This document shows, one piece after another, positions 53,876 through 63,129 of a DNA stretch of 64,000 nt. The first letter of the stretch is position 1; each line of letters opens with the position of its first letter. The notes under the pieces are model-generated. The model was given only the letters and a program-made list of their open reading frames with translations. It made no database searches and was not told the origin of the DNA. A program made the translations under genes and the position numbers. This stretch comes from JBGTSJ01 sp041940305. GTDB lineage: Bacteria; Planctomycetota; Planctomycetia; Planctomycetales; Planctomycetaceae. The stretch is taken from positions 1-64,000 of the forward strand of contig JBGTSJ010000013.1 in the NCBI GenBank assembly GCA_041940305.1. Direction: 5' to 3'.

Positions 53876-54436
53876 ATGGCAATCCTCGACTGGGAGCCGA
53901 CTCTCTGGCCGGAAGACCTCCTCACAGACCCCCAGCGCAGCGCCCAGAGTGCCGATGCCCGATGGTGGGCGCTGCATGTGCGCCCCCGCACCGAGAAGAT
54001 GCTCGCCCGCAAGCTGCGCGTTGAGCGAGTCGGCTACTATCTCCCCCTCCACGAACGTCGCAAAAAGTACCAGCGACGGGTCGTCACATCCCACGTCCCC
54101 CTGTTTCCCGGCTACCTGTTCGCATTCGGTCCTGAGTCCGAAACGCAGTTCCTGTGGGATGCGCGGGAGGTCGCCAATGTCCTCCCCGTCCAGGAACAGG
54201 ACCTGCTTTACTCGCAATTGTGCGATGTCCGGCGACTGCTCGACTCTGGCGCGCCCGTCACTGCGGAAGAACGGCTGGAAGCCGGCATGCCTGCCCGTAT
54301 CGTGCGCGGGCCTCTCGCCGGAATGTCAGGACGCGTCGTCCACAACAAACGCGGAATGAAGTTTGTCCTCCAGGTACAATTCATTCAGCGGGCCGCTTCC
54401 ATCGAGATCGACGGCTCAATGGTCGAGGCCGTGTGA
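53876..54436 (+). CDS. NusG-like specialised antiterminator (LoaP/UpxY/RfaH-type)
   Basis: The 186-aa product has an NGN domain (WWALHVRPRTEKMLARKLRV, YYLPLHERRKKYQRRVVTSH, VPLFPGYLFAFG) and a KOW domain near the end (ARIVRGPLAGMSGRVVHNKR). Specialised NusG paralogs ride RNA polymerase through long biosynthetic operons. The sequence after it (acyltransferase, ABC exporter, oxidase) fits such a target. The start at ATG 53876 has AGGTGAG just upstream; GTG 53870 is the alternative. Confidence 0.88.
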   Translation: MAILDWEPTLWPEDLLTDPQRSAQSADARWWALHVRPRTEKMLARKLRVERVGYYLPLHERRKKYQRRVVTSHVPLFPGYLFAFGPESETQFLWDAREVANVLPVQEQDLLYSQLCDVRRLLDSGAPVTAEERLEAGMPARIVRGPLAGMSGRVVHNKRGMKFVLQVQFIQRAASIEIDGSMVEAV

Positions 54437-54797
54437 TTCGCCTCCCGGGCTTCGTCCGCCTGGGCCCTTCGCCTCCCTCCACTCTCTCGGCCGGTGACCC
54501 ATTCCGGCCTTGGCACCCGCCCCGATTCGGTGGAGCCTGCATTCCGGTGCAGTGCCTCTGTATCGGCAGAAATGCTGGTGAGTGCAGCGCCTCACAGTCG
54601 ATGTAATCGGCAAAGTCGCACCAGTCTGACTCCTTTCCGACGCAGACTGCGCAAACCAGGAGTTCTGGCAAGGCCTGGCCGCCCGGTCTTGGCTTTCCAA
54701 GGTAAGTCTCCCTTGGAACGTGTTACATCTCCTTACTTTCCCATCCCACATGGATTGTGGCGACTCTGCGCGATTCGCTCGCAGAAAGGCGCCTGTT
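54437..54797 (+). promoter_or_regulatory. Leader between the antiterminator and the acyltransferase gene
   Basis: This 361-bp stretch has no gene of its own. It ends with a perfect 8-bp hairpin TTCCAAGG (54695-54702) / CCTTGGAA (54711-54718). It is long enough to be a leader in which the NusG-like protein acts; this is inference from position. Confidence 0.4.
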
Positions 54798-55589
54798 GTG
54801 AGCCCGACAACTCAGGATCGTCCGGGACAGCACCAGCTGATCGGCCTCGGCTGCAAGGTGGCCGCTGCGCTGGACGAATGGTGCGCGGCCTTCTCGCTCA
54901 TCTATGACTGCTATCGGCGCGAGGGTCTTTCTGAGGACTGCCCCAGCGGGATGCGCGTCACTCCGCACCATCTGCTCCCAACGACCAGCACCATCATCGC
55001 CCGGTTTCAGGATTCGATCATCGGAACGCTCACCCTGATTCGTGACTCGCAGGACGGTTTGCCCATTGAGTCCGTTTACGGGGCCGAAGTCGCCGCAATG
55101 CGCCGCGAGGGGCACGTTCTGGCCGAGGTCTCCTGTCTCGCCACCGAACCTCTCTCCCGCACCGAATACCCGTACGTCTGCATGCGACTGATGCGGTTTC
55201 TCGGACAGCATGCCCGGTTCCTCGGAGTCGAGCGGCTGCTCATCGCAACCCATCCTCGCCATTTCCCCTTCTATCGGCACACGATGGGCTTCCGGGGCTT
55301 CGGGCGGGAGACCAGCTATCCGACGGTGGCCGGCGCACCAGCCGTCGCCGCTCTCATGGACTTTTGCGACGTCGATGTCCAGCGCCCTCGACTGTATGAG
55401 GAGTGTTTCGGCAAACCCATTCATCGGGAAGCTCTGCTCCCGTGCCCCATGCCGCCGCACATCGTCGACGAACTCCGCCCGCTCACCTCTGATCTCGCCG
55501 AGAACGAGTTCGCCTCCTGCTGGCGAAACTATTCCAGCGACATCTCCATTGACATCCCTGCAGAACCGCTCATGCCGGAACTGGTCTAG
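54798..55589 (+). CDS. FeeM-like long-chain N-acyl amino acid synthase (GNAT-type acyltransferase)
   Basis: The product is 263 aa from GTG 54798 (AAGG nearby); a frame from GTG 54720 or ATG 54750 would be longer but overlaps the leader hairpin. Features of the FeeM/PEP-CTERM-associated acyltransferase group: SLIYDCYRREGLSE, LTLIRDSQDGLPIESVYGAE, LAEVSCLATEPLSR, LLIATHPRHFPFYRHTMGFR. These join a fatty acyl group from acyl-ACP to an amino acid. First gene of the exporter cluster. Confidence 0.78.
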   Translation: MSPTTQDRPGQHQLIGLGCKVAAALDEWCAAFSLIYDCYRREGLSEDCPSGMRVTPHHLLPTTSTIIARFQDSIIGTLTLIRDSQDGLPIESVYGAEVAAMRREGHVLAEVSCLATEPLSRTEYPYVCMRLMRFLGQHARFLGVERLLIATHPRHFPFYRHTMGFRGFGRETSYPTVAGAPAVAALMDFCDVDVQRPRLYEECFGKPIHREALLPCPMPPHIVDELRPLTSDLAENEFASCWRNYSSDISIDIPAEPLMPELV

Positions 55590-55672
55590 CACCGCAGCTC
55601 GCCCCCAGGCTGCCGCAGCAATCGGATCCATGCGCCGCTCACACAGCACGAAGCCACCGCCGCAGGTCAGGG

Positions 55673-56797
55673 ATGTTCTGGTTCGCCTGGAAGACTTGGA
55701 TCGCTGACCGCGGCAAGGCCTTGGCCGCGCTGGTGGGCGTCGTCTTCTCGCTAGTGCTGGTTAACATTCAGGGAGGGCTGTACCTCGGACTGATCGGCAA
55801 AGCGAGCCTCCTCGTGGACCACTGCGACGCCGATCTCTGGGTCGGACGCTACGGCGTCGAAAACGTGGATCTGCCCGAGTCGATTCCGATCGCCTGGATC
55901 AATCGCATCCGCGGCATTCGCGGCGTCACGCAGGTCGAACCCTATCTGCTGGCCAGCGCCGCCATGACGCTCCCCAATGGCGAGTACGAACCCGTGTGGA
56001 TCGTCGGCTCCGATCGCACGACGCTGCTCGGTTCTGCCTGGAACCTCCCGCAACATTCGGTTGCGGAACTGCGCAGGCCCGACGCCGTCATTATTGACTC
56101 CACCGATGACGCGAAGCTCGGGGCGCCATCCGTCGAAGAGGTCGTCGAGATCAACGGCCGGCGGGCGCGCGTCGTCGCCAAGACCACCGGCATTCAGAAC
56201 TTCATCACCACCCCCGTTGTCTTTACAACGATCGATGCCGCCCGCCGCTACTCCCGCATCGAGCCCGATCGCTGCTCTTACTTCCTCATCCGGATCGACC
56301 CCCGCGTCGATCGCCGGCAGATCGCCGGCCAGATCTCCCGCCTGGTTCCCGATGCCGCCGTCCATACGGCGGATCAGTTTCGCGATATCTCACAACACTA
56401 TTGGGTTCGCCGCACCGGCATCGGGCTCAGCTTCGGGATGGCGACCATGCTCGGACTGCTCGTCGGGATGTTGATGGTTATGCAAAGCCTCTATTCCCTC
56501 GTGCACGATCATCTGCCGGAGTATGCCGCGCTCAAGGCGATCGGGGCGGGCAACACCCAGATTGCGGCCATCGTCTGCCGGCAGGCCGTGACCATCGCCG
56601 CCATTGGCTCCGCCTGCGGAGTCGTCGCCGCACTGGGATTGCAGCGCATCATTTCGTCCCCCACGGCCACGATCGTGATTCCCCCGCAGTTGTTCGCCGC
56701 CAGTATCGCCGTCGTGTTCCTGATCTGCGTCGCTTCGGCGCTTCCGCCGCTTGTCCGCCTCGGGCGGCTGGATCCCGCCGTTGTCCTCCAGGGCTGA
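55673..56797 (+). CDS. ABC transporter permease (DevC/MacB/FtsX type)
   Basis: The 374-aa product has an N-terminal helix (ALAALVGVVFSLVLVNIQGG), a periplasmic MacB-PCD-like domain (about 45-240) and three C-terminal helices (GMATMLGLLVGMLMVMQSLY, VTIAAIGSACGVVAALGLQR, IAVVFLICVASALPPLVRLG). This topology is that of DevC, which exports glycolipids in cyanobacteria. AGGTCAGGG precedes the start. Confidence 0.9.
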   Translation: MFWFAWKTWIADRGKALAALVGVVFSLVLVNIQGGLYLGLIGKASLLVDHCDADLWVGRYGVENVDLPESIPIAWINRIRGIRGVTQVEPYLLASAAMTLPNGEYEPVWIVGSDRTTLLGSAWNLPQHSVAELRRPDAVIIDSTDDAKLGAPSVEEVVEINGRRARVVAKTTGIQNFITTPVVFTTIDAARRYSRIEPDRCSYFLIRIDPRVDRRQIAGQISRLVPDAAVHTADQFRDISQHYWVRRTGIGLSFGMATMLGLLVGMLMVMQSLYSLVHDHLPEYAALKAIGAGNTQIAAIVCRQAVTIAAIGSACGVVAALGLQRIISSPTATIVIPPQLFAASIAVVFLICVASALPPLVRLGRLDPAVVLQG

Positions 56798-56809
56798 AGG
56801 AAGCCGGAC

Positions 56810-57583
56810 ATGACGCACAGTGCAGTGACATGCTCGCAGTTGCACAAGTCGTATCGCACGGGACGGTGCGTCACGCCCGTGCTGCGCGGCATCGACCTGC
56901 AAGTACAGCCCGGAAAGTGCGTCTTCCTCGTCGGCCCCTCCGGCAGCGGAAAGACGACGCTGCTCTCCATCATCGGAGGCGTCCTGCGGCCCGATTCCGG
57001 CCAACTCCATCTGCTCGGCCGCTGCCTCGACGCGATGTCCGCCCCTGAGCGGTCCGAGTTCCGCCTGAGGAGGATCGGCTTCATCTTTCAGCGATTTCAC
57101 CTGTTCGAGCGCCTCACCGCCGCAGAGAACATTCGCGTCGTGTGCAGCCTCCTCGGGCTCCCGCGACGACTCGCCCGGCTCCGCGCGCTTGATTTGCTGT
57201 CCCAGGTCGGCCTCGCGGACCGCACCGGGCAGAAGGTGATGGAGCTCAGCATGGGACAGCGGCAGCGCGTGGCCATCGCCCGCGCCCTCGTCGCCGATCC
57301 GGACCTGATCCTTGCCGACGAACCGACCGCCTCGTTGGATGCCGATTCCGGGATGAGCGCCATGCGCCTCCTTAAGGAGCTGTGCAGCCAGTTAAATAAA
57401 ACGGCGATCGTGGTCACCCATGATGAACGGATTCGCCCGCTCGCCGATTGCGTGCTGACGATGCAGGATGGACGCATCGCGGCCGGAAACACCCCGCCGA
57501 TACTCCCCCGGACTCCCAATCCGGAAGGGCGCTCGCTGCCCCGCCCGGGCATGCTCTCACCTCGACAATGCGTGGAGGTGTGA
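56810..57583 (+). CDS. ABC transporter ATPase (LolD/MacB/DevA type)
   Basis: The 257-aa product has Walker A GPSGSGKTT near residue 43, Q-loop region RIGFIFQRFHLFERLTAAEN, signature LSMGQRQRVAIARALVADPD, Walker B LILADEPTASLD and H-switch VVTHDE. It pairs with the permease 12 bp upstream and the fusion protein 1 bp downstream. Confidence 0.95.
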   Translation: MTHSAVTCSQLHKSYRTGRCVTPVLRGIDLQVQPGKCVFLVGPSGSGKTTLLSIIGGVLRPDSGQLHLLGRCLDAMSAPERSEFRLRRIGFIFQRFHLFERLTAAENIRVVCSLLGLPRRLARLRALDLLSQVGLADRTGQKVMELSMGQRQRVAIARALVADPDLILADEPTASLDADSGMSAMRLLKELCSQLNKTAIVVTHDERIRPLADCVLTMQDGRIAAGNTPPILPRTPNPEGRSLPRPGMLSPRQCVEV

Positions 57584-57584
57584 C

Positions 57585-58751
57585 GTGAAATCCATGCTGG
57601 GAATTACAGCCGCCCTCGCCTGCCTCGCGTTCGCATATCTCCGAGTGCCGGACGCGCTCAGATCGATTGATCCCCCCTCGCAGCCCGAGTATGCGGCAGG
57701 CATCAGCCGATCCATCTTTGCCGCCGGCGTCGTCGAAGGGAGCCATCGCGAACGAGAGCTGGGATTCGAACTGCAGGGGCGCATCGCGTCGATCTCCGTT
57801 GTTGAGGGTCAATCCGTCCGGACGGGTGACGTGCTCGCGGCGCTTGACGATGCGCTCATCCGGCAGCAGTTCGCCGAAGCGGAAGCACAGCTTCACCTGG
57901 CCATGGCGGAACGTGACCGCCTGATCAACGGGACTCGCCGGGAAACTCTCGATATCGCCCGAGCCTCCGTGGCTCGGGCGCGCGTCGCGATCGAACAGGC
58001 AACCTCCAGCCTTGATCGCGCCGAAAGGCTGTATGAACAACGTGCCTTTCCCGCTCAGGAACTCCAGGTCTATCGATACGAGTATGCTGCCGCCGTCGCC
58101 CGATTCGATGAAGCGTCGGCGCAACTCGAAGAACTGCAGGCTCCCGCGCGTCCGGACGAAGTCGCTATCGCAAACGTACGAGTGCGACTCGCCGAAGCCG
58201 CCGTCCGCCGCGCGGAAATCACGCTCGACCGCTGCCGCCTGCGCGCGCCTCACGACGGCGTCGTACTCCGTATCGCATCCGAGCCGGGGGAGCTGGCCAG
58301 TCCCGAGCATCCGCGTTCCGTCCTTACGATGGCCAATCTTGACGAGCTGCGCGTTCGCGCCTTCGTGGAGGAGCTCGACGCACTTTCCATCGCTCCCGGC
58401 CAGTGCGTCACCGTGCGTGCCGATGGCCGGCCCCATGCGCCGTTCTCGGGAGTCATCATCTGGATGGCCCCCGTTCTGGCCCCCAAGAGTCGCCGGCACG
58501 ATCGCCCGGACGAGCATTTCGACGTGGATGTCCGCGAGATTCTGATAGCGCTCGACGATCCGAGGGATCTCGTGGTGGGGCTTCCTGTCGAGGTTTTCAT
58601 TGATCCGGCCGCGCATTCTCAGCCGGCCGAGCCGGTCGCTCTTCAGCAGGCGCCAATCGCTGCCGCTCGCGGCCGGGATTCGGAACAGCACTCTCCATCC
58701 GGTTACTTTGACGCCCATCCCGTGCAGGTTCCCAACCAGTCAGCGCAGTGA
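57585..58751 (+). CDS. HlyD/DevB-type periplasmic membrane-fusion protein
   Basis: The 388-aa product starts at GTG 57585, set by a GGAGG 6 bases upstream and a 1-bp gap after the ATPase stop. An N-terminal anchor (MLGITAALACLAFAYL) is followed by a lipoyl-like domain (IASISVVEGQSVRTGDVLAA), an alpha-hairpin (about 90-200, LHLAMAERDRLINGTRRETL), the second lipoyl half (DGVVLRIASEPGELASPEHP) and a beta-barrel. It links the ABC pump to an outer-membrane channel. Confidence 0.92.
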   Translation: MKSMLGITAALACLAFAYLRVPDALRSIDPPSQPEYAAGISRSIFAAGVVEGSHRERELGFELQGRIASISVVEGQSVRTGDVLAALDDALIRQQFAEAEAQLHLAMAERDRLINGTRRETLDIARASVARARVAIEQATSSLDRAERLYEQRAFPAQELQVYRYEYAAAVARFDEASAQLEELQAPARPDEVAIANVRVRLAEAAVRRAEITLDRCRLRAPHDGVVLRIASEPGELASPEHPRSVLTMANLDELRVRAFVEELDALSIAPGQCVTVRADGRPHAPFSGVIIWMAPVLAPKSRRHDRPDEHFDVDVREILIALDDPRDLVVGLPVEVFIDPAAHSQPAEPVALQQAPIAAARGRDSEQHSPSGYFDAHPVQVPNQSAQ

Positions 58752-60442
58752 TGCCGGTTGCAGCAGACACATCGCGAACTGCTCTCGAGTCCCACGGCCG
58801 ATCCGCGGATTGGGCGTCGATCGCCCCGGCGCTTGAGGCGTGGACCGGATCGCTCGGCCAACAGCGTGTCCTTGTTCAGCCGCACGCGATCGAACCTTAT
58901 CGACAGAATACGTCCGGCGTCGCCCGCCGCATCACAGCCGTCCTTCAGGTGCGGGACGCCCGGCAGGTGCAGGACGTTGTCCGCATCGCGCGGCGATTTC
59001 GCATCCCGCTCTACCCCGTGAGCACAGGCCGGAACTGGGGATATGGAACCGCCAATCCCTGTCTGGACGGATGCGCTGTTCTCGACCTCTCCGACATGAA
59101 CCGCATCCTCGAGTTCGACGAGTCGTCGGGCGTCGTTACTTTGGAACCCGGTGTCACTCAACAGCAGCTCTGGGAATTCCTCACCGCCGGGGACCATCAG
59201 TTCTGCGTCCCAACTCACGGCGGAGGGCCCGACTGCAGCCTTCTCGGCAATGCACTGGAACGGGGCTACGGGCTTACGCCCCACGCAGATCATTTCGCCG
59301 CCGTCACCAGCCTGGAAGCCATACTCCCGGATGGATCGGTCTATCGCTCACCGCTGCGGGAAATGGGTGCGGGGCTCGTGGACGCCTCGTTCAAGTGGTC
59401 AATCGGCCCCTATCTGGACGGTCTGTTCTCACAGGGGAACCTCGGAATCGTCACGCGGGCCTCCATTGCCCTCGCCCCAAGGCCGCGCCACGTCGAGGCA
59501 TTCTTCTTCTCCGCCAGATCCGACCAGGACCTCGAGGGACTTGTCACCGCCGTGCAGACGATCAGCCGGCGCCTGGGCAGTTTGTCGACTTCGATCAATC
59601 TGATGAATCGGCTCCGCGTCCTGTCGATGACGGCGCCCTATCCGCAGGCGGCCGCCCGGCCCGGCACATCTCTCCCGGATGATGTCGTCTGCCGGCTTGC
59701 CGACCAACGGGGAATCGCCGCCTGGACCGGCGCCGGCGCGCTCTGGGGCGAGCCATCCACCGTTCGCGCCGCTCGCAGAATCGTGCGGCAGATCCTCAAA
59801 CCCTGGATCCGGCGCTGCGTCTTCATGGACCTCGCTCGTCTCAATCGGAGTCGCACTCTGCTCCGACTGCTTCCCCGGAAGGCCTTCCCAGGGCTCCGAT
59901 CCCAACTGTCAGCCAGCGCCGCGTTCCTCAACCTCGTCTCCGGCCGCCCCGGACGCATCGCGCTCCCGCTGGCCTATTGGAAGTCAGGAAGCACACCCGG
60001 CGACAACCCGGCAGCCGATGGCTGCGGACTGCGCTGGTACTCTCCCCTCGTCTCCATGCGGCCGCAGGCAGTCCGCGAATACGTGCAGATGGTCGCCTCC
60101 ATCTGCCATGAGCATGGCTTCGATCCCCTGCTGACGCTGACCAGTCTCTCTGATCGCTGTTTCGACAGCACCGTCCCGCTCCTTTACGATCCGCGCGACG
60201 AGCACGATCGTGACCGCGTCATGCGTTGCCATCGCAGCCTGTTCGATGCCGGCAAACTGATCGGCGTTGTCCCCTACCGCGTGGGCGTCGACCAGATGGA
60301 CTGGATCGTGGACCGGACGCATCCCTGTTGGCAACTCGTCCAGACAATCAAACAGGCCGTTGATCCCGCCTCCATCATTGCGCCGGGACGCTACTCGCCG
60401 ACCGGCCCGACATCTCGCGACAAGACCCCTTCACGGAACTAG
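58751..60442 (+). CDS. VAO-family FAD-linked oxidase
   Basis: The 563-aa product has a PCMH-type FAD-binding domain (IPLYPVSTGRNWGYG, VLDLSDMNRILEFDESSGVV, LEPGVTQQQLWEF, then LGNALERGYGLTPHADHF) and a VAO C-terminal cap ending DPASIIAPGRYSP. Enzymes such as 4-cresol dehydrogenase and vanillyl-alcohol oxidase have this form; here it may oxidise the exported product or its precursor. The start overlaps the fusion-protein stop as TGATG. Its 3' end overlaps the convergent glycosyltransferase gene by 12 bp. Confidence 0.88.
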   Translation: MPVAADTSRTALESHGRSADWASIAPALEAWTGSLGQQRVLVQPHAIEPYRQNTSGVARRITAVLQVRDARQVQDVVRIARRFRIPLYPVSTGRNWGYGTANPCLDGCAVLDLSDMNRILEFDESSGVVTLEPGVTQQQLWEFLTAGDHQFCVPTHGGGPDCSLLGNALERGYGLTPHADHFAAVTSLEAILPDGSVYRSPLREMGAGLVDASFKWSIGPYLDGLFSQGNLGIVTRASIALAPRPRHVEAFFFSARSDQDLEGLVTAVQTISRRLGSLSTSINLMNRLRVLSMTAPYPQAAARPGTSLPDDVVCRLADQRGIAAWTGAGALWGEPSTVRAARRIVRQILKPWIRRCVFMDLARLNRSRTLLRLLPRKAFPGLRSQLSASAAFLNLVSGRPGRIALPLAYWKSGSTPGDNPAADGCGLRWYSPLVSMRPQAVREYVQMVASICHEHGFDPLLTLTSLSDRCFDSTVPLLYDPRDEHDRDRVMRCHRSLFDAGKLIGVVPYRVGVDQMDWIVDRTHPCWQLVQTIKQAVDPASIIAPGRYSPTGPTSRDKTPSRN

Positions 60443-61648
60443 ACGGCGCGACTCGCTCTCGTTGATCGCCCGCCGGATCTGTTCACGCCCTCGGCTGACG
60501 CCCGCCTGAATGTCCGGTTGACGGACCCGCTCCAGCGCCGCACATAAGTCTTTGCCGCGCCACGCGCCGGGACGGAGTTGGACCCCCCAGGTCAACGCCT
60601 CCACCCGATCCAGATTCAGTTCCTGGTCGTGAAACGTCGGAATGCCGACCACCGGCACACCTTCGCTGACCGCCTGGTACACCGTCAGCGACCCTCCGTG
60701 GCAGACAACCGCGTCGCTCCGCCTCAGCAGTTCCGAACCGCGTGCATAGGGGACGGCATAGACTCCGGCCGGCGCCGCGTGCACGTGCCGGCCGGTTGTG
60801 GTCATCACCTGCCAGTCGCCTCGCAGCAGCGACAGGACCCGCTCAAAGTCGCGCTCCGCGCCAGTGCTTCCCATCGTCACGTAGACCGTCGGCCGCTCAG
60901 GATCGAGTCGATCGAGCCATTCCGGCGTATTGACGCGCGGCTCCCAGAGCAGGGGACCCACGTACTCAAACTCCCGCGGAAGGTCCGCACACGGCGCGTA
61001 TTCGGGCAGATCCGCGATCAGGTTGCGGTGCCGGGACGCGATCGCATCGAAGACGTCGCGGATTGGACGCAGTCCCAGCTTGCGACGGTACCTGTTGAAC
61101 TGCCGGGCGAAGGCCCTCAGCGTTTGCCGCTTCAGCAACGGAAACAGGAGTCGGCTAACGCGCTGGCCGAGCAGCCTGACGATCGGGAACGTCTCGGGGG
61201 GCGTCTCCGGAGCCGAGTAGTATCGCGTCATGTAGCCGCTCACGATGCTCCAGTGCTCCACCCCCGCCAGCTCCGCCGAGATGTTAAGACTCAGCCGGAA
61301 GTCGCCGATGATCAGCTCCGGGTTGACGTGCCCGATGAGCGACAGATCGGAATCCACGTACCGCCGGACTGTGTCGTAGTCAAAGATATGCGACCCTCGG
61401 CGGATAGCTGCCAGTGCCGCCTCGGGACGAACGCAGTCGATTTCGTGCGGCTCAAATCCCTCCTGCCGGGCCAACTCCTGATGCACCGCCCCCGTGGCGA
61501 ACTCAACCCGATGCCCCTCCTCCTGCAGCCGACGCGCGACAACCATTGCGCGCGCCACATGAGCGATGCTCATACTGTCGCCGATCACCAGGACCGATCG
61601 GCCGCCGGTCGTCCTCGAGTTTCCACCTCCTGCGGAGTCGTTGGCCAT
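60431..61648 (-). CDS. GT1-family glycosyltransferase (MGT/UGT-like)
   Basis: The product is 405 aa. The N-terminal acceptor domain begins SVLVIGDSMSIAHVARAMVV. The donor domain has TVYVTMGSTGAERDFERVLS and the GT1 signature VVCHGGSLTVYQAVSEGVPV, then GIPTFHDQELNLDRVEALTW. It transfers a sugar from a nucleotide donor to a small molecule or lipid. It is convergent with the oxidase gene and may tailor the same product or be unrelated. Start choice between 61648 and 61660 is open; neither has a ribosome site. Confidence 0.85.
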   Translation of the reverse strand: MANDSAGGGNSRTTGGRSVLVIGDSMSIAHVARAMVVARRLQEEGHRVEFATGAVHQELARQEGFEPHEIDCVRPEAALAAIRRGSHIFDYDTVRRYVDSDLSLIGHVNPELIIGDFRLSLNISAELAGVEHWSIVSGYMTRYYSAPETPPETFPIVRLLGQRVSRLLFPLLKRQTLRAFARQFNRYRRKLGLRPIRDVFDAIASRHRNLIADLPEYAPCADLPREFEYVGPLLWEPRVNTPEWLDRLDPERPTVYVTMGSTGAERDFERVLSLLRGDWQVMTTTGRHVHAAPAGVYAVPYARGSELLRRSDAVVCHGGSLTVYQAVSEGVPVVGIPTFHDQELNLDRVEALTWGVQLRPGAWRGKDLCAALERVRQPDIQAGVSRGREQIRRAINESESRRLVP

Positions 61649-61765
61649 GACAGGATGCATAGCGGAGGCTGACCGGACCGGGATCGATCATCGGCCCGCG
61701 GCCGACGCAGCAACTCAGAAAGTCTGCGTGCCCGCAGAATTGAATGCGCAGCGCGCCGGCAGACA

Positions 61766-63124
61766 TCAGCGCGCGGCCACTTCGATCTCGCTCAGCAGTT
61801 CCGAGATCGTCTCCTTCAATGGAAACTCCGGATCGAGCATCAGGCATCCCGAAAGGTGGTGATGCGCCTCTGCCGCCTGGCCGTCGTGCATCAGCAGCCG
61901 GCCATAGGCGAATCGTACCCACGGCTCCTGCGGCATGCGACGCACCAGGCTCTTCAGCAGCGGCCTCGCGTCCCCATACTGGCCTGCCGCCGCCAGCGCG
62001 CAGGCCCGTGTGCTCATTACTTCCGGAACGTCCGGAAGCTGCCGCGCCGCGACGTCGGCGTACTGCAACGCCTCGTCGGCATCCCGTCCCATCTGCAGAC
62101 ACAGCATCGCCAGGTTATTGTTGACGACCGGATTCGTCGGATCCGACTTCAGCGCCAGCAGATACCGCTGATGTGCCGACTCGTACTTTCTCTCCACCTC
62201 ATCGAGCTGGGCGAGCGCGATCAGTGAGCCGAAATGCGTCTCCCGATCGAGGACCGACGTCAGCACCCGCCGGGCTTCATCGCGGCGGCCCAGTGCCATC
62301 TCCGTCTGCGCCAGACGCAGGTGCACATCGGGGCTCTCCGTCTGTTCCGCCGCGAGCCGCAGCCAGCGGCGCCCCCCGACCAGGTCGTTGATCTGCAGAT
62401 AGAACTGCCCCAGTGCGGCCGCCGCCACGGGCTGATCCGCGTCGGCCTGGTGCGCCTGCGTCAACGCCTGCAGCGAGTTTTCGATCTGATCCTGATTGAA
62501 CTCCGCAAGCGCCAGCAGGAACCACCCCTCCGGTCGATGCGGCGCCAGCTGCGTCCCCAGTTGGAATCGCGCTACCGCCTCCTCCATTCGACCCGACAGC
62601 TGCAGAAAGCGCCCCCAGGCCAGCTGCGCGACATAGGACTGTGGCGCCAGCTCCGCCCCCTTCTGAAACGCCGCCTGGGCCGCCTCCAGGTCTCCCTGCT
62701 GGACGGCCACGCTCCCCCGGGCGATCTCAACGTGAAAGCTCCCCGCATGATTGGACGCCGCTCGCGTCAATGCGGCCCGCGCCGACGACGCTTCCCCCCG
62801 ATCGAGCAGCGCGTACACAATCTCAACGTCGGCCGGCGCCAGGTTCGGCTCCTGCGCAGCCGCCTCGTCCCACAGTTCCCGCGCCTCGCGAATCTGCCCC
62901 CGCTCGTACAGCACACCCGCCAGTTCGTTCTGCACGTACGGCTTCTGACTGCTCGTCTCCAGCTTGTTCCGCAACTCCGCTTCGCGCGACTTCAGCGATG
63001 AGTCCGTTGCCGCCGCGCTCGGATCCAGTGGATCAATCCGGTTCAGGTCGCCGCCCAGGAACGGCCCTCCCGTTGCGGACCCGCACAGCGCGGCCAGCAG
63101 TATCGTCACAGTGATCAATCGCAT
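61766..63124 (-). CDS. TPR-repeat exported protein
   Basis: The product is 452 aa. The start at 63124 gives a signal peptide (MRLITVTILLAALCGSATGG) and lies 5 bases after the upstream stop. The rest is a run of about ten 34-residue TPR units (AQAAFQKGAELAPQSYVAQL, ALTQAHQADADQPVAAAALG, RYLLALKSDPTNPVVNNNLA). TPR scaffolds bind other proteins. It is translationally close to the VKOR-thioredoxin gene, hinting at an envelope role. Confidence 0.82.
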   Translation of the reverse strand: MRLITVTILLAALCGSATGGPFLGGDLNRIDPLDPSAAATDSSLKSREAELRNKLETSSQKPYVQNELAGVLYERGQIREARELWDEAAAQEPNLAPADVEIVYALLDRGEASSARAALTRAASNHAGSFHVEIARGSVAVQQGDLEAAQAAFQKGAELAPQSYVAQLAWGRFLQLSGRMEEAVARFQLGTQLAPHRPEGWFLLALAEFNQDQIENSLQALTQAHQADADQPVAAAALGQFYLQINDLVGGRRWLRLAAEQTESPDVHLRLAQTEMALGRRDEARRVLTSVLDRETHFGSLIALAQLDEVERKYESAHQRYLLALKSDPTNPVVNNNLAMLCLQMGRDADEALQYADVAARQLPDVPEVMSTRACALAAAGQYGDARPLLKSLVRRMPQEPWVRFAYGRLLMHDGQAAEAHHHLSGCLMLDPEFPLKETISELLSEIEVAAR

Positions 63125-63129
63125 GGCGT

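Noticed and set aside
60431..61648. Glycosyltransferase as part of the exporter operon
   Set aside because: It is on the opposite strand, converging with the oxidase gene; a shared pathway is possible but cotranscription is not.
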